Shown here: one piece after another, positions 1-10,643 of the stretch
Position numbering within the stretch: the first letter of the stretch is position 1
Layout: every line of letters starts with the position of its first letter
NCBI RefSeq assembly: GCF_030815145.1
Contig: NZ_JAUSWJ010000001.1
Location: forward strand, 2,604,001-2,668,000
From: Kaistia geumhonensis
Lineage (GTDB): Bacteria > Pseudomonadota > Alphaproteobacteria > Rhizobiales > Kaistiaceae
Reading direction: 5' to 3'
DNA: 64,000 nucleotides
Program-made: the position numbers and the translations under genes
Notes under the pieces: model-generated
What the model was told of the DNA's origin: nothing
Databases searched by the model: none
The model's input: only the letters and a program-made list of their open reading frames with translations

Positions 1-7
1 AGTCGGC

Positions 8-1219
8 TCACCAGTGCCAGATCGTGCCGTCCTCGAGACGGTTCACGGGCAGATAGGCGCGCTCGTAGGGGTATTTGGCGGCGAGCTCCTCGTCGATGTC
101 GACGCCATGGCCTGGGGCCTCGCCGGGATGCAGATAGCCGCCGTCCTGCCGCCAGGCATGCGGGAACACCTCGTGCATCAGCGGCGTGTAGCCGGAGAAT
201 TCCTGGATGCCGAAATTGGGCACCCAGAGGTCGATATGCAAATTGGCGCCCATGGCGACCGGCGACACGTCCATCGGACCGTGGCAGGCGGTGCGGATAT
301 GGTAGACGGAGGCGAAGTCGAACATCCGCCTGAGGCCGGTGACGCCGCCGGCATGCACCGTCGTCGCGCGGATATAGTCGATCAGCTGCTCCTCCATGAG
401 GAGCTTCGCGTCCCAGATCGTGTTGAACACCTCGCCGAGCGCGATCGGCGTCGTCGTGTGCTGGCGGATGAGGCGGTAGCCTTCCTGCAGCTCGGCCGGC
501 ACCGGGTCCTCCAGCCAGAACAGGCGGTAGGGCTCGAGATCCTTGCCGAGCCGCGCCGCCTCGATCGGGGTGAGGCGGTGATGCGTGTCGTGCAGCAGAT
601 GCGGCTCGTCGCCATAGGTGTCGCGCAGCTTCGCGAACAGCTTCGGGATGTGCACCATGTATTTGGAGGTCGACCAGACCTCCTCGTTCGGCAGCGTGTC
701 GACCATGCCGCCGGTCCCCTGCACCGAGCCCTTGCCGGTGCCGTAGATCGCGGGGAGTCCTGGAATGCCGACCTGCGCGCGGATCGCGACATAGCCCTGG
801 TCGCGCTTGGCGCCGACCGCCTCGACGCATTCCTCGATGGTCATGCCCTGCGCGTGGGAATAGACCATGACCTTCTCGCGCGAGGCGCCGCCGAGCAGCT
901 GGTAGAGCGGCATGTTCGCCGCCTTGCCCTTGATGTCCCAGAGCGCCATGTCGACGGCCGAGATCGCCGCCATGGTGATCGGGCCGCGCCGCCAGTAGGC
1001 ACCCCGATAGAGATATTGCCAGATGTCCTCGATCTGGGCCGAGTCGCGTCCGATCAGCAGCGGCGCGACATGGTCCTTCAGATAGCTGACGACCGCCAGC
1101 TCGCGGCCGTTCACCGTGCCGTCGCCGATGCCGTAGACGCCTTCGTCGGTGACGATCTTCACCGTGACGAAGTTACGCCCCGGCGAGCAGACGATGACTT
1201 TGACTTCCGTGATCTTCAT
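8..1219 (-). CDS. manD: D-mannonate dehydratase family protein ManD (enolase superfamily, RspA-like)
   Basis: 403 aa, the usual ManD length. ManD dehydrates D-mannonate to 2-keto-3-deoxy-D-gluconate in the cytoplasm, using Mg2+. The expected ligands are visible: D211 with catalytic H213 in the DTHH stretch, E237 in WLED and E263 in LGE. R147, Y159 and the C-terminal Trp of the ManD subgroup are also present. The near-identity of motifs to characterised ManD makes the subgroup call firm. Residue 315, just after the catalytic His-Gly, is Pro; from memory, this position separates efficient (Ala) from weak or promiscuous (Pro) ManDs, so the true substrate is open. It is the last gene of the minus-strand run that begins with the importer, 21 nt after the SDR gene, and is probably cotranscribed with it. 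Confidence 0.9.
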   Translation of the reverse strand: MKITEVKVIVCSPGRNFVTVKIVTDEGVYGIGDGTVNGRELAVVSYLKDHVAPLLIGRDSAQIEDIWQYLYRGAYWRRGPITMAAISAVDMALWDIKGKAANMPLYQLLGGASREKVMVYSHAQGMTIEECVEAVGAKRDQGYVAIRAQVGIPGLPAIYGTGKGSVQGTGGMVDTLPNEEVWSTSKYMVHIPKLFAKLRDTYGDEPHLLHDTHHRLTPIEAARLGKDLEPYRLFWLEDPVPAELQEGYRLIRQHTTTPIALGEVFNTIWDAKLLMEEQLIDYIRATTVHAGGVTGLRRMFDFASVYHIRTACHGPMDVSPVAMGANLHIDLWVPNFGIQEFSGYTPLMHEVFPHAWRQDGGYLHPGEAPGHGVDIDEELAAKYPYERAYLPVNRLEDGTIWHW

Positions 1220-1240
1220 GGAGGCGAAATCCTGGCGGGG

Positions 1241-2092
1241 CTATTCGGCGTCGTGGCGCCAGCCGAGCATCCGCTCGGCCTTGGCGGAGGAGAAGAAGCT
1301 GCGTCGGCCCGAAAGGTCGCCGCGGACGGGCACATCGGGGAAGAAGCGCGCTGCGAGCTCCAGCGTGGGCATGTCGAGCAGCGTGTCGGGCGCGGCGATG
1401 TAGAACACCTCGTGTCCGACAAAGGGCGCGTCGAGCGCCTGGATGCAGGCCCGCGCCGCGGCATTGGCGAGCGTATAGGCCCACAGATGCTTGGCGATGT
1501 CCGGACGCGCCTCGCCATAGACCGCGACGGCCTGCGCACGTTCCTCGACGACGAGATGGAAGCGCATCGAGGCGATGCGGATATCCTCGTAGCGGCGGGC
1601 GAAGGCGTCGGCCTGCTGCTCGCAGATCCATTTCGACAGGCTGTAGGGCTCCTCGCTGTAGTTCGCGTGGAGTTCGTCGACCGGGAAATAGTCGAAATGC
1701 GCCTCGCGGCTGAAGGAGAGGCCGATGGCGTTGACGCTTGACGCCTGCGCGATGCGGCGGATGCCGAGTTCGGCAGCGGCGGCGAGCGCGTTGTAGCTGC
1801 CGACGACATTGTTGTTGTGCACGACATGGCCGGGATGGCGACCGGGCGAGGGAATGGCCGCCATGTGGATCAGCGCGTCGCAGCCCGCGAAGGCCGCGAC
1901 CAGGGCGTCGTAGTCGGCGACGTCGGCCTCGACGAAGCGGAGGCCTTCGTCGGTCGCCGGCTCGGCCGGCGCGACGCGATCGATGCTGACGACGCGGTGG
2001 CCGCGCTTCAGCGCCTCCGAAATGATGGCGCGGCCGATGCGGCCCGTGCCGCCGGTGACCGCGATGGTATGCGGCGTCGCTGCCGTGGTCAT
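1241..2092 (-). CDS. NAD(P)-dependent epimerase/dehydratase (extended SDR family)
   Basis: 283 aa. The N-terminal Rossmann glycine motif GGTGRIG lies at residues 14-20, Ser118-119 follow, and the YSLSK catalytic pair is Y150/K154, so this is an active extended short-chain dehydrogenase. Members act on nucleotide sugars or free sugars; uronate dehydrogenases belong to the same family and would suit the neighbours, but the sequence alone does not settle the substrate. The ATG at 2092 was chosen because GGGGAGG lies just upstream and the Rossmann strand begins soon after. The gene sits between the UxuA-type gene (17 nt) and manD (21 nt), so it should take part in the same sugar-acid route. Confidence 0.82.
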   Translation of the reverse strand: MTTAATPHTIAVTGGTGRIGRAIISEALKRGHRVVSIDRVAPAEPATDEGLRFVEADVADYDALVAAFAGCDALIHMAAIPSPGRHPGHVVHNNNVVGSYNALAAAAELGIRRIAQASSVNAIGLSFSREAHFDYFPVDELHANYSEEPYSLSKWICEQQADAFARRYEDIRIASMRFHLVVEERAQAVAVYGEARPDIAKHLWAYTLANAAARACIQALDAPFVGHEVFYIAAPDTLLDMPTLELAARFFPDVPVRGDLSGRRSFFSSAKAERMLGWRHDAE

Positions 2093-2109
2093 GCTCGCAT
2101 CCTCCCCGG

Positions 2110-3072
2110 TCACGACGCGTAAACGGCCTGATGCAGGCCGCGGATATAGCCGATGGCGTAAAGCCGCCCGAAGGCCGAGTAGCCGGCATCGTCGTTGCTG
2201 TCGCCCTCGACCGTCGGAACATGGTCGGGCCGCAGGACGCCGTCGAAGCCGATGTCGCGATAGGCCTTCATGCAGGCGAGCATGTCGGTCTTGCCGGCGT
2301 CGTGCCACGTCTCCTCGAAGCTCGACGGCGTGCCGCGCACGTCGCGGAAATGCACGAAGAAGATCTTCTTGCCGAACTGGCGGATGACGGCCGGCAGGTC
2401 GTCGGTCATCAGCGTGAAATTGCCCTGGCAGAGCGTGATGCCGTTCATCGGGCTCGGATCGAGATCGATGAGGCGCTGGAAATTCTCGACGCTCCGCATG
2501 ATGCGCCCGACGCCGCGGATGGGCGACAGCGGCGGATCGTCCGGATGCATCGCGAGCTTGACGCCCGCCTTCTCGGCGACCGGGAGCACCTTCTTCAGGA
2601 AATAGGCGAGGGTCTCCCAGAGCGTCTCCTCGCTGATCGTGCCGAACTCCGTCGGCTCGGGCGGGACGTCGGCGGCATTGAAGGCGGTGACGACCGAGCC
2701 GCCGCGCGAGGGCCTGGCGAGATCGGTGCGGACCCAGTTGAAATCGGTCATCCACTCGTAGCACCAGACCGGGATGCCGAGGGCGCCCATATGGGTGAGA
2801 AGGCGGCAGACGGTCTCGATCTCCTCGTCGCGGCCGGGCAGGCCGCGCTTCGCCTTGTTGAGCGGCGGCCGCGCCTCGATCACCACGAGCTTGAAGCCGG
2901 CCGCCTCGTAGCGCGCCTTCATGCGGGTCAGCGGGCCGAGGTCCCAGGGCTCCTCGCCCTCCAGAAGGTCGGCGGGCGGCAGGCCGCCGACGGCGAGGTC
3001 GACGCCGGCCTGGCGGGCGAGGCGCCAGACCGGCGTCGGGGTCGGGGCGATGAATTCGGCGATTTCGAGCAT
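2110..3072 (-). CDS. UxuA-type D-mannonate dehydratase (TIM barrel, Fe/Mn)
   Basis: 320 aa, shorter than E. coli UxuA (about 394 aa) but complete in its motifs. UxuA converts D-mannonate to 2-keto-3-deoxygluconate in hexuronate breakdown. The four metal ligands known for the family are recognisable: H176 in HPDDPP, C215 in LCQGN, H241 in HFRDV and D283 in RPDHVP. An AGLPGRDEE-like loop near residue 80 is shared with the second UxuA-type protein at 9578. It follows the importer by 76 nt and precedes the SDR and manD. Two mannonate dehydratases of unrelated fold in one operon is unusual, so this one may act on a related aldonate. No strong Shine-Dalgarno is seen before the ATG. Confidence 0.82.
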   Translation of the reverse strand: MLEIAEFIAPTPTPVWRLARQAGVDLAVGGLPPADLLEGEEPWDLGPLTRMKARYEAAGFKLVVIEARPPLNKAKRGLPGRDEEIETVCRLLTHMGALGIPVWCYEWMTDFNWVRTDLARPSRGGSVVTAFNAADVPPEPTEFGTISEETLWETLAYFLKKVLPVAEKAGVKLAMHPDDPPLSPIRGVGRIMRSVENFQRLIDLDPSPMNGITLCQGNFTLMTDDLPAVIRQFGKKIFFVHFRDVRGTPSSFEETWHDAGKTDMLACMKAYRDIGFDGVLRPDHVPTVEGDSNDDAGYSAFGRLYAIGYIRGLHQAVYAS

Positions 3073-3148
3073 GGGTCAGGACTTCGGAAAGGAGGTCAGG
3101 ACGTGGGGATTGGCCGGCCGGCCGGTGCCGGAAGGGTGGAACGAGAGG

Positions 3149-4153
3149 TCAGACGGGCAGCAGCTCGGAGAGACGTTCGGGCGGCATCTGCGGCTGGCTG
3201 TCATGCAGGAAGCAGGCGTCGGCATGCTTGTCGCCGAGGCGGAACAGCGGCGGCTCCTGCTTGCAGATGTCCATCGCCTTCGGGCAGCGCGGGCGGAAGC
3301 GGCAGCCTTCCGCGCTGCCGCCGATCTCGCGCGCCTTGATCGGCTGCGCGCCCCAGCGCTGGTCGAGATTGGGCCAGGGGATCGAGTCGACGAGGAGCTG
3401 CGTGTAGGGGTGCTGCGGGTCCTTGATCACCTGGTCCACGTCGCCCGCCTCCATCACCGAGCCGCGATAGAGCACGATGATCGACTTCGCGATGTGGAAG
3501 GCGGTGGTGAGGTCGTGGGTGATGTAGATGATCGAGACGCCGTGATCGCGCTGCAGGTTGCGCAGCGTCTCGAGGATCGTGGCGCGCAGCGAGGCGTCGA
3601 CCATCGACACCGGCTCGTCGGCGATGAGCAGGCGCGGCTTCAGCAGCAGCGCGCGGGCGACGTTGATGCGCTGGCGCTGGCCGCCGGAGAGCTGGTGCGG
3701 AAAGCGGCCGAGAATGTCCTCGGGGCGGAGGCCGACCGCGGTCAGCGCCTCCTCCATCTTGCGCCGGGCCTCGGCCTTGCTGCCCGCCAGCTTGAAGTGG
3801 CGGATCGGCACCGAGAGCAGGTGGTCGACCGTATAGAACGGGTTGAACACCGCGAACGGGTCCTGGAACACTGCCTGCACCTCGCGGCGATAGGCGAGCT
3901 TGTCGGCGCCGTGCAGCTTCGCGACGTCCTTGCCGCGATAGATGATGCGGCCGGCGCTCTGGTGGATGAAGCCGAGCAGCAGCATGGCGAGCGTCGTCTT
4001 GCCGCTGCCGCTCTCGCCGGCGACCGTGAGGATCGTCGGCTCGTCCTCCTTCAGCGTCAGCGAGAAATCCTTGAGCGCGACGGTGGCGTGCGAACCGATG
4101 AGGCCGCGGGAATAGACCTTGGAGACGTTTTCGAGGCGCAGCAGATCGGCCAT
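3149..4153 (-). CDS. Oligopeptide/dipeptide-type ABC importer ATPase (OppF/DppF-like)
   Basis: About 334 aa. It carries Walker A GESGSGKTT near residue 47, the LSGGQRQR signature, Walker B LLIADEP and a switch His in the THDL motif. The C-terminal oligopeptide-transporter domain contains the family's Cys-rich segment (CRFRPRCPKAMDIC). Together with the OppD-like gene it forms the cytoplasmic ATPase pair that powers the two permeases upstream. The start at 4153 is 2 nt after the preceding stop; an in-frame ATG at 4171 would overlap that gene and is an alternative. Opp/Dpp-type importers linked to sugar-acid genes often carry opines or oligosaccharides rather than peptides, which is inference here. 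Confidence 0.88.
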   Translation of the reverse strand: MADLLRLENVSKVYSRGLIGSHATVALKDFSLTLKEDEPTILTVAGESGSGKTTLAMLLLGFIHQSAGRIIYRGKDVAKLHGADKLAYRREVQAVFQDPFAVFNPFYTVDHLLSVPIRHFKLAGSKAEARRKMEEALTAVGLRPEDILGRFPHQLSGGQRQRINVARALLLKPRLLIADEPVSMVDASLRATILETLRNLQRDHGVSIIYITHDLTTAFHIAKSIIVLYRGSVMEAGDVDQVIKDPQHPYTQLLVDSIPWPNLDQRWGAQPIKAREIGGSAEGCRFRPRCPKAMDICKQEPPLFRLGDKHADACFLHDSQPQMPPERLSELLPV

Positions 4154-4154
4154 C

Positions 4155-5174
<1,020 letters not shown>

Positions 5175-5179
5175 CTCCG

Positions 5180-6091
5180 TTACTCCGTCCTGCGCACGCG
5201 GGGATTGGCGAGCTCGTCGAGGCCCATATTGATGAGCGCGAGCGATCCGAGGATGAGGATCATCGCGATCGACGGGATGATCGGCCACCACCACCAGCCA
5301 TTGAAGAAGGCGCCTTGCGACTGGGCCGCCCAGATGATGTTGCCGAGCAGCGGCTCGCGCAGCGGGCCGAGGCCGAGCACCGCCAGATAGAAGGCGGCGA
5401 ACACCGCGGCGAAGACCTGCGCCACGAAGGCGGCGGCGATGAACGGCAGCAGATTGGGCAGGATCTCCTTGAAGATGATGCCCATGTCGCTGACGCCGGA
5501 CAGCTTGGCGACGGAGACGAACTGCCGCTCCTTCATCGTCAGCACCTGCGAGCGGATGACGAGCGTCGGCCCCATCCAGGCGAGCAGCACCACGATGAAG
5601 GCCATGGTGAGGATGGTGACGTCGCGCTTGTCGAGCGAGCCGGCGATGACGACCTGGATGAGCAGCACCGGGATCGGCGTCAGCACCTGGCAGATCGTGC
5701 GGATCGTGGCGTCGGTCCAGGAGCCGAAATAGGCCGACATGAAGCCGAGCACGACGCCGATGAGCGTGCCGATGCCGCCGGCGAGGAGGCCGATGGCCGC
5801 CGTCTGCCACATGCCGACGACCATGGCGGCATAGAGGTCGCGGCCGAAGAAGTCGGTTCCGAACGGATATTTGAGGCTCGGCGGCTTCTTCGCGGCGACC
5901 GAGAGCGGATAGGCATGCTTCGGGTTGATCGTCAGAAGGCCGATCACCGTGAAGGCGACGAGGCAAAGGAGGATCAGGACGCCGATGGCCAGGCCCTTGT
6001 TGCGGCGCAGATAGCGCAGGAACAGGACCAGCTTGCCCGGTCTTTCGACCTTGGTCTCGGCGGCGGGGGGGGACAGCGCGACAGTCGACAT
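5180..6091 (-). CDS. ABC importer permease, DppC/OppC type
   Basis: 303 aa inner-membrane protein. It has a charged cytoplasmic N-terminus, a first membrane helix around residues 33-55, the OppC-type periplasmic segment and then the BPD_transp_1 domain with a typical EAA loop region (around VSVAKLSGVSDMGIIFKEILPN, split by me as the ATPase contact). It pairs with the DppB-type permease 12 nt upstream. A good ribosome site (TGAGGAGCGAGAG) precedes the ATG at 6091. The role is passage of the ligand delivered by the binding protein at 7257-9056. Confidence 0.88.
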   Translation of the reverse strand: MSTVALSPPAAETKVERPGKLVLFLRYLRRNKGLAIGVLILLCLVAFTVIGLLTINPKHAYPLSVAAKKPPSLKYPFGTDFFGRDLYAAMVVGMWQTAAIGLLAGGIGTLIGVVLGFMSAYFGSWTDATIRTICQVLTPIPVLLIQVVIAGSLDKRDVTILTMAFIVVLLAWMGPTLVIRSQVLTMKERQFVSVAKLSGVSDMGIIFKEILPNLLPFIAAAFVAQVFAAVFAAFYLAVLGLGPLREPLLGNIIWAAQSQGAFFNGWWWWPIIPSIAMILILGSLALINMGLDELANPRVRRTE

Positions 6092-6103
6092 GGCTCTCGC
6101 TCC

Positions 6104-7102
6104 TCAGGAATTGCGCACGCGCGGGTCGAGCAGCGGGTAGAGGAACTCCACCGCCGTCATGAGCACCGCCACCGCGATGGTGATGAAGAGGACGATCCCG
6201 TAGATCGTCGGGAAGTCGTTCGACCGGATCGCGAGATTGAGCATCGTGCCGATGCCGGGCAGGCCGAACAGGCCCTCGACGATGATGGCCGAGGTGACGA
6301 CGCTGCCGAGCGCCAGCGCGAGGCCGGTGATCTGCGGCAGCATGGCGTTGCGCAGGTAGTAGTCACGGAAGATGCGCCCGCCGGTGAGGCCCTTGTGCTC
6401 GGCGAAGTTCACATAGTCCTCGCCCTGGATGGTGACGCCCATGCCGCGCATGGAGAGCACCCAGCCGCCGACCGAGCCGAGCACGAGCGCGAGCCCCGGC
6501 AGGATCTGGTGCTTCAGAAGGTCGAGGATGAAGCCGATCGAGAAGGTCGGCACGGTTCCGACCGAATAGGCGCCGCCGAGCGGCAGCAGCTTCCAGCGGA
6601 AGCCGACGAAGAACAGCAGGAGGATGCCCATGATGACGGGCGGAACGCCGGTCAGGAGAATGAAGGGCGTCGCGATGCCGCGCATCCAGCCGGGGGCGCG
6701 CGGCCAGGCCGCGACGGCGCCGAGCAGATTGCCGATCACGAAGGCGAGGATGGTGGTGACCAGCAGAAGGCCGATCGTCCAGGGCAGCGACTGCGCGATC
6801 AGCTCCGTCACCGTCGTCGGATAGCGATAGAGCGAATAGCCGAAGTCGAGCCGGAGGATATTGCCGAGATAGGTCCAGTATTGCTCGTAGAGCGGCCGGT
6901 CGAGACCGAACTGCTGCTGCATCGAGGCGATGATCTTCTCGAGATCGGCCGGCGAGAAGCCGCCGGTCCGGGCCAGTTCGCCGAACCGCTCGCGCAGCGC
7001 GTTGCGGCCCGAGAGGCGCGGGATGAAGAAAACGATCGTCGATGCGGCCCAGATGACCACGACGAGAAAGATGAGGCGCTTGGCCACGAGCTTGAGGTTC
7101 AC
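6104..7102 (-). CDS. ABC importer permease, DppB/OppB type
   Basis: 332 aa from a GTG at 7102, chosen because the protein then begins directly with the first membrane helix, as DppB proteins do. Upstream codons are Arg/Pro-rich and unlike a membrane protein start. About six transmembrane segments and the BPD_transp_1 domain are visible; the conserved EAA loop lies near the FAEHKGLTGGRIFRDY segment. It lies 154 nt downstream of the binding-protein stop and heads the permease/ATPase part of the operon. Confidence 0.86.
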   Translation of the reverse strand: MNLKLVAKRLIFLVVVIWAASTIVFFIPRLSGRNALRERFGELARTGGFSPADLEKIIASMQQQFGLDRPLYEQYWTYLGNILRLDFGYSLYRYPTTVTELIAQSLPWTIGLLLVTTILAFVIGNLLGAVAAWPRAPGWMRGIATPFILLTGVPPVIMGILLLFFVGFRWKLLPLGGAYSVGTVPTFSIGFILDLLKHQILPGLALVLGSVGGWVLSMRGMGVTIQGEDYVNFAEHKGLTGGRIFRDYYLRNAMLPQITGLALALGSVVTSAIIVEGLFGLPGIGTMLNLAIRSNDFPTIYGIVLFITIAVAVLMTAVEFLYPLLDPRVRNS

Positions 7103-7256
7103 GGGATCGGTCTCTCGCCTCGGTCCGCCTCGGGGGCGACCGGGATGCCTGCTGCCGGGAGGCGCGCGCCGAAGGGAGCGCGCGCCGTTTTGGCAAGGAT
7201 GATCCATCCGGGGACGGGCCCGGGCGATGCTTCGCCCGCGCCCTGCCCCTTCGCCC

Positions 7257-9056
7257 TTACTGCGCGCCCGAAGGCTGCAGGCCGGTGATCACCAGGAGGC
7301 CGGTATGGGCCCAGAACGCGCCATTGGTACCGCCGGCGACGTTGGTGGCGCTCGGCCAGTTCTTCCAGTAGTGGTTGTTGTAGGGAATGCGGTGCAGCCA
7401 CTGGATGACCGGCACGTCGATCGTGTCGCGCCAGTAGATGCCGAGAGCCTTCGCGGCGCCTTCCTGGAACTTCGGATCGCTGGAATCGAGCGGCGAGATC
7501 TCGTCGAGGATCGCGTCGAACTCGGGGTTCTTGTAGCGCGAGAAGCGGTTGTTGCCCGCCGCCGAGCCGATCGACTCGCTGTACTTGCCGTGGAACAGGT
7601 TCAGCGCCTCGAAGGGATCGTAAAGGCTCGCGCCGTGGCCGAAGAGATAGAGGCCGGGCTTGCCGTCGACCATGTTCTGGTAGGCGTCGGTGCCGAAGTT
7701 GACATTGGCGTCGAAGCCCGCCTGGCGCAGCATCTCGGCGAGAACCGGTCCGATGTCGCCATGGATCGACTCGAAGGCCTGGATCGTGGCGTCGAAGGTC
7801 TTGCCGTCCTTCTCCCACAGCTCGTCGCCGTTCTTCTTCCAGCCCGCGGCCTCCATGAGCTTGGCGCTCTCCTCGAGGTCGAACTTGCCCGGCTGGTACT
7901 TCTCCTGCTCGGCCTTCACGGCCGGGCTGTCGGCGAATTTCTGCAGGTTGGGATAGAGCGGGAAGGGATAGATCGTCGCGATGTCGGCGCCGTCATAGAG
8001 CACCTCGTTGATCCGGTCGCGGTCGATGGCGAGGCTGATCGCCTTGCGGATGTTCGGATCGTTGTAGGGCTCGAGCTGGGTGTTCATCCAGAGCGAGTTC
8101 GGCCACCAGTCGAGATAGCCATAGGGCGACTCGGTGCCCGTCCAGGACTGGACGTCCTTGTTCTGCTCCAGGATGTTGCCGATGACCTGGGCGCGCATGT
8201 CGACCGAGGAATCGAACTCGTTGTTCACGAGCCGCTGCGCCACGGTGTCGATGGGCTGGTTCAGGATGTTGGCGATGACGACGCGCTTGACCGCCGGCTC
8301 GGGCGAGCGGCCGGCCTTGACCGCCCACCAGTCGGGACGCAGGTCGAGGATCTTCTGGTTGGCGTTCCAGGCGACGACGCTGTAGGGGCCGGAATGCGGC
8401 ATCTCGTCGAGGCCGACGGCCTTGGTCGGATCGGGCTGTGCCGCTTCCCAATGCTCCGGCACGATCGGCAGGCCGGTATCGAACTTCTCGGTCAGCACCT
8501 CGAACTTGAAGCGCGGCGCGGGCTGCTTGAACTTCACCTCCACCGTCTTGTCGTCCTTGGCGGTGACGCTGTCGACGAACTGCTGGAAATGCGCGTGATA
8601 GGGCAGCGTCTCGTACTTCATCTGCCCTTCGAAGGTGTAGACCACATCCTTCGCGGTGACCGGCTTGCCGTCGCTCCAGGCGGCGTCCTTGTTGAGCTTG
8701 ATCTCGAGCGACGTGAAGTCGGGCGAGGTGTATTCCATGCTGTCCGCCAGCCACGGGACGAACTGGCCGCCATCCTTGAAGATGGAGAAATACATCAGCG
8801 GCTCGAACAGGAGGTTGTTGCCCTCCTGATGGGTATAGCCCGGCAGCACCCACGGATTGGTGGTGCCGATCGAGGTTCCGCCGGCCACGCCCCAGGCGAG
8901 GTTCAGCGTCTGGTTGCGCGGCACCGTGGGCAGCGTGCCCTTCGGAACGATTTCCTGCGCCGCCGGCAGGCCGGGGCTTTCGGCAAACGACGCGGCCGGC
9001 GCGATAAACGCCGCCGCCGCCAGCAGAACGCCGGCGAGAGCTTTCAATTTGACCAT
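7257..9056 (-). CDS. Extracellular solute-binding protein, family 5 (Opp/Dpp type)
   Basis: 599 aa periplasmic protein. A Sec signal peptide (MVKLKALAGV then an Ala-rich core ending ASFA-ES) is evident at residues 1-24. The body has the SBP_bac_5 layout, with the WSDGKPVTAKDVVYTFEG and lateral RKAISLAIDRDRINEVLYDG elements typical of the family. At nearly 600 aa it is long for a dipeptide protein, nearer to opine or oligosaccharide binders. The ATG at 9056 has GGGAGGAAA 9-10 nt upstream. It is the first gene of the importer operon and should be the most highly expressed. The ligand is not readable from sequence; the sugar-acid enzymes downstream point to an aldonate or uronate conjugate. Confidence 0.88.
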   Translation of the reverse strand: MVKLKALAGVLLAAAAFIAPAASFAESPGLPAAQEIVPKGTLPTVPRNQTLNLAWGVAGGTSIGTTNPWVLPGYTHQEGNNLLFEPLMYFSIFKDGGQFVPWLADSMEYTSPDFTSLEIKLNKDAAWSDGKPVTAKDVVYTFEGQMKYETLPYHAHFQQFVDSVTAKDDKTVEVKFKQPAPRFKFEVLTEKFDTGLPIVPEHWEAAQPDPTKAVGLDEMPHSGPYSVVAWNANQKILDLRPDWWAVKAGRSPEPAVKRVVIANILNQPIDTVAQRLVNNEFDSSVDMRAQVIGNILEQNKDVQSWTGTESPYGYLDWWPNSLWMNTQLEPYNDPNIRKAISLAIDRDRINEVLYDGADIATIYPFPLYPNLQKFADSPAVKAEQEKYQPGKFDLEESAKLMEAAGWKKNGDELWEKDGKTFDATIQAFESIHGDIGPVLAEMLRQAGFDANVNFGTDAYQNMVDGKPGLYLFGHGASLYDPFEALNLFHGKYSESIGSAAGNNRFSRYKNPEFDAILDEISPLDSSDPKFQEGAAKALGIYWRDTIDVPVIQWLHRIPYNNHYWKNWPSATNVAGGTNGAFWAHTGLLVITGLQPSGAQ

Positions 9057-9577
9057 GTGACAGTTTCCTCCCTCGAGATAGTTCCTGGCGCAGAACCCTG
9101 TCTGCCCCGTCCCTGCGCGCCACCGGCGCGCCTGCCAGCTCCCTCTTCCAGCGTCGGATCCACACCTCTCGCCGATCGCCGCGACACCCCGATCCGGGGC
9201 GGCCGCCTGCGAGCCCGCGATCTTCCGTCCGGCCAGGACTCCTCTCCGCATGGGAAGCCGACACTCCCCGTTGCGATCCCGCGCCGTCCAGCATTCCGTC
9301 ATCGACGAACTATCGACAACGTCTAACTTCCTCCGCTCCAACTATTGAAGCAGATTCAAGACATGAAATGGAAATGATCAGGCTCGAAAGGCCCGGTTAT
9401 TTTTCCATCCTCCCGCAGCGATATTGACCTTCATCAGGCCATCCGCTTCTTGTATATTATTACTCCAAGCGTTACGGCACTTCGCCGTTTTGGTCAATCT
9501 TAAATGAGCCCTCCGAGACCCGCTCGGCGGCGAGCTTTTCCTGTCGCCGGCGCCCTTCCCAACATGGAGTCGAAGTC
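9057..9577. other. Divergent intergenic region between importer operon and UxuA-type gene
   Basis: 521 nt without a gene between two outward-facing units. The half near 9057-9300 is GC-rich and looks like a long leader of the binding-protein gene. The half from 9340 to 9480 is AT-rich. It holds an inverted repeat TTGAA-N5-TTCAA at 9345-9359 and the operator-like motif at 9449-9463. I could not place convincing -35/-10 boxes for the leftward promoter. Confidence 0.5.
9449..9463 (+). promoter_or_regulatory. Candidate GntR operator over a TATATT -10 box
   Basis: CTTGTATATTATTAC matches 13 of 15 bases of CTAGTATATTAGTAC, read on the minus strand at 25081-25067 just upstream of the gntR gene at 24329-25042. 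In both places TATATT could serve as the -10 box, so a bound repressor would block RNA polymerase. Here it would control the UxuA-type gene at 9578. The -35 box at this site is weak. Confidence 0.5.
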
Positions 9578-10624
9578 ATGTCCCAACCGGCGATGCGCGT
9601 AGCCGTCGGCCAGTTTCACGAGCTCTCGGACGAGAAGCTGCGCTTCGCCGCGCAGATCGGCGTCTCGGGCATCCAGATGAACAATCCGACCCTCCCCGGC
9701 GACACCTTCTGGGAGGAAGCGGACATCCGCGCGCTCGTCGACAGGGTCGAGGCCGCCGGCCTCACCTTCGAGGCGATCGAGAACGTCCCGACGCATTTCT
9801 ACAACAAGGCCATGCTCGGCCTGCCGGGCCGCGACGAGCAGATCGAGAATTACTGCCGCACGGTCGTGAATGTCGGCCGCGCCGGCGTGCCGGTCCTCGG
9901 CCTGCATTTCATGCCGAATTCCGTCTGGCGCACCGAGCGCCGCGCGCCCGGCCGAGGCGGCGCCCGCAACACGCGCTTCGAGATGGCGAAGGTCGAGGGC
10001 GCGACGAAGGCCGAGTGGCGCTCCTTCATGCCGACGACGCTCGGCCGCGCCGATTCCATGCCTCTCTTCGAGGAGGAGGACGGCATCATCACCGCCGAGA
10101 TGATGTGGGCCAACTACTGCTACTTCATGGACGCGGTGCTGCCGGTGGCGGAGGAGGCGGGCGTGAAGATCGCGCTGCATCCCGACGATCCGCCGGTGCC
10201 GATGCTGGGCGGCGTCGCACGCATCTTCAAGGCGCCGACCGATTTCAGGCGCGCCTATGAGCGCTATTCCACCAGCGCGGCCTGGGGCCTCGACCTGTGC
10301 CTCGGCTGCTGCTCCGAGATGCCGGGCGGCGCCGACAATGTCCGCGAGATGATCACCTTCTTCGCGCCGAAGGGCCGCATCTTCTATGTCCATTTCCGTG
10401 ACGTGCAGGGCACGGTGCCGGACTTCGTCGAGTGCTTCATCGGCGAAGGCAATTTCGACCCCGGCGAAGCCATGCTGCTGCTGAAGCAGAACGGCTTCAC
10501 CGGCTTCCTGCTCGACGACCATGTCCCGCAGATGGACGACGACACGCCCTGGAACCATCGCGGCCGCGCGCATGCGATCGGGTACATGCAGGGCCTCCTC
10601 AGCATGGCCGAACGCGCGGCGTGA
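9578..10624 (+). CDS. UxuA-type D-mannonate dehydratase paralogue
   Basis: 348 aa, close to B. subtilis UxuA length. Metal ligands by family alignment are H201 in HPDDPP, C241 in LCLGCC, H272 in VHFRDV and D314 in DDHVP. It differs from the paralogue at 2110-3072 by an insert around residues 115-165 and by a doubled Cys after the LCLG motif, so the two are not recent duplicates. It is the only plus-strand gene in the first 25 kb and is monocistronic, converging on the MR-superfamily gene 19 nt away. GGAGTCGAAGTC precedes the ATG. Probable role: dehydration of D-mannonate or a close aldonate to a 2-keto-3-deoxy acid. Confidence 0.82.
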   Translation: MSQPAMRVAVGQFHELSDEKLRFAAQIGVSGIQMNNPTLPGDTFWEEADIRALVDRVEAAGLTFEAIENVPTHFYNKAMLGLPGRDEQIENYCRTVVNVGRAGVPVLGLHFMPNSVWRTERRAPGRGGARNTRFEMAKVEGATKAEWRSFMPTTLGRADSMPLFEEEDGIITAEMMWANYCYFMDAVLPVAEEAGVKIALHPDDPPVPMLGGVARIFKAPTDFRRAYERYSTSAAWGLDLCLGCCSEMPGGADNVREMITFFAPKGRIFYVHFRDVQGTVPDFVECFIGEGNFDPGEAMLLLKQNGFTGFLLDDHVPQMDDDTPWNHRGRAHAIGYMQGLLSMAERAA

Positions 10625-10643
10625 CCGGGGCGCGGCCTTCTTC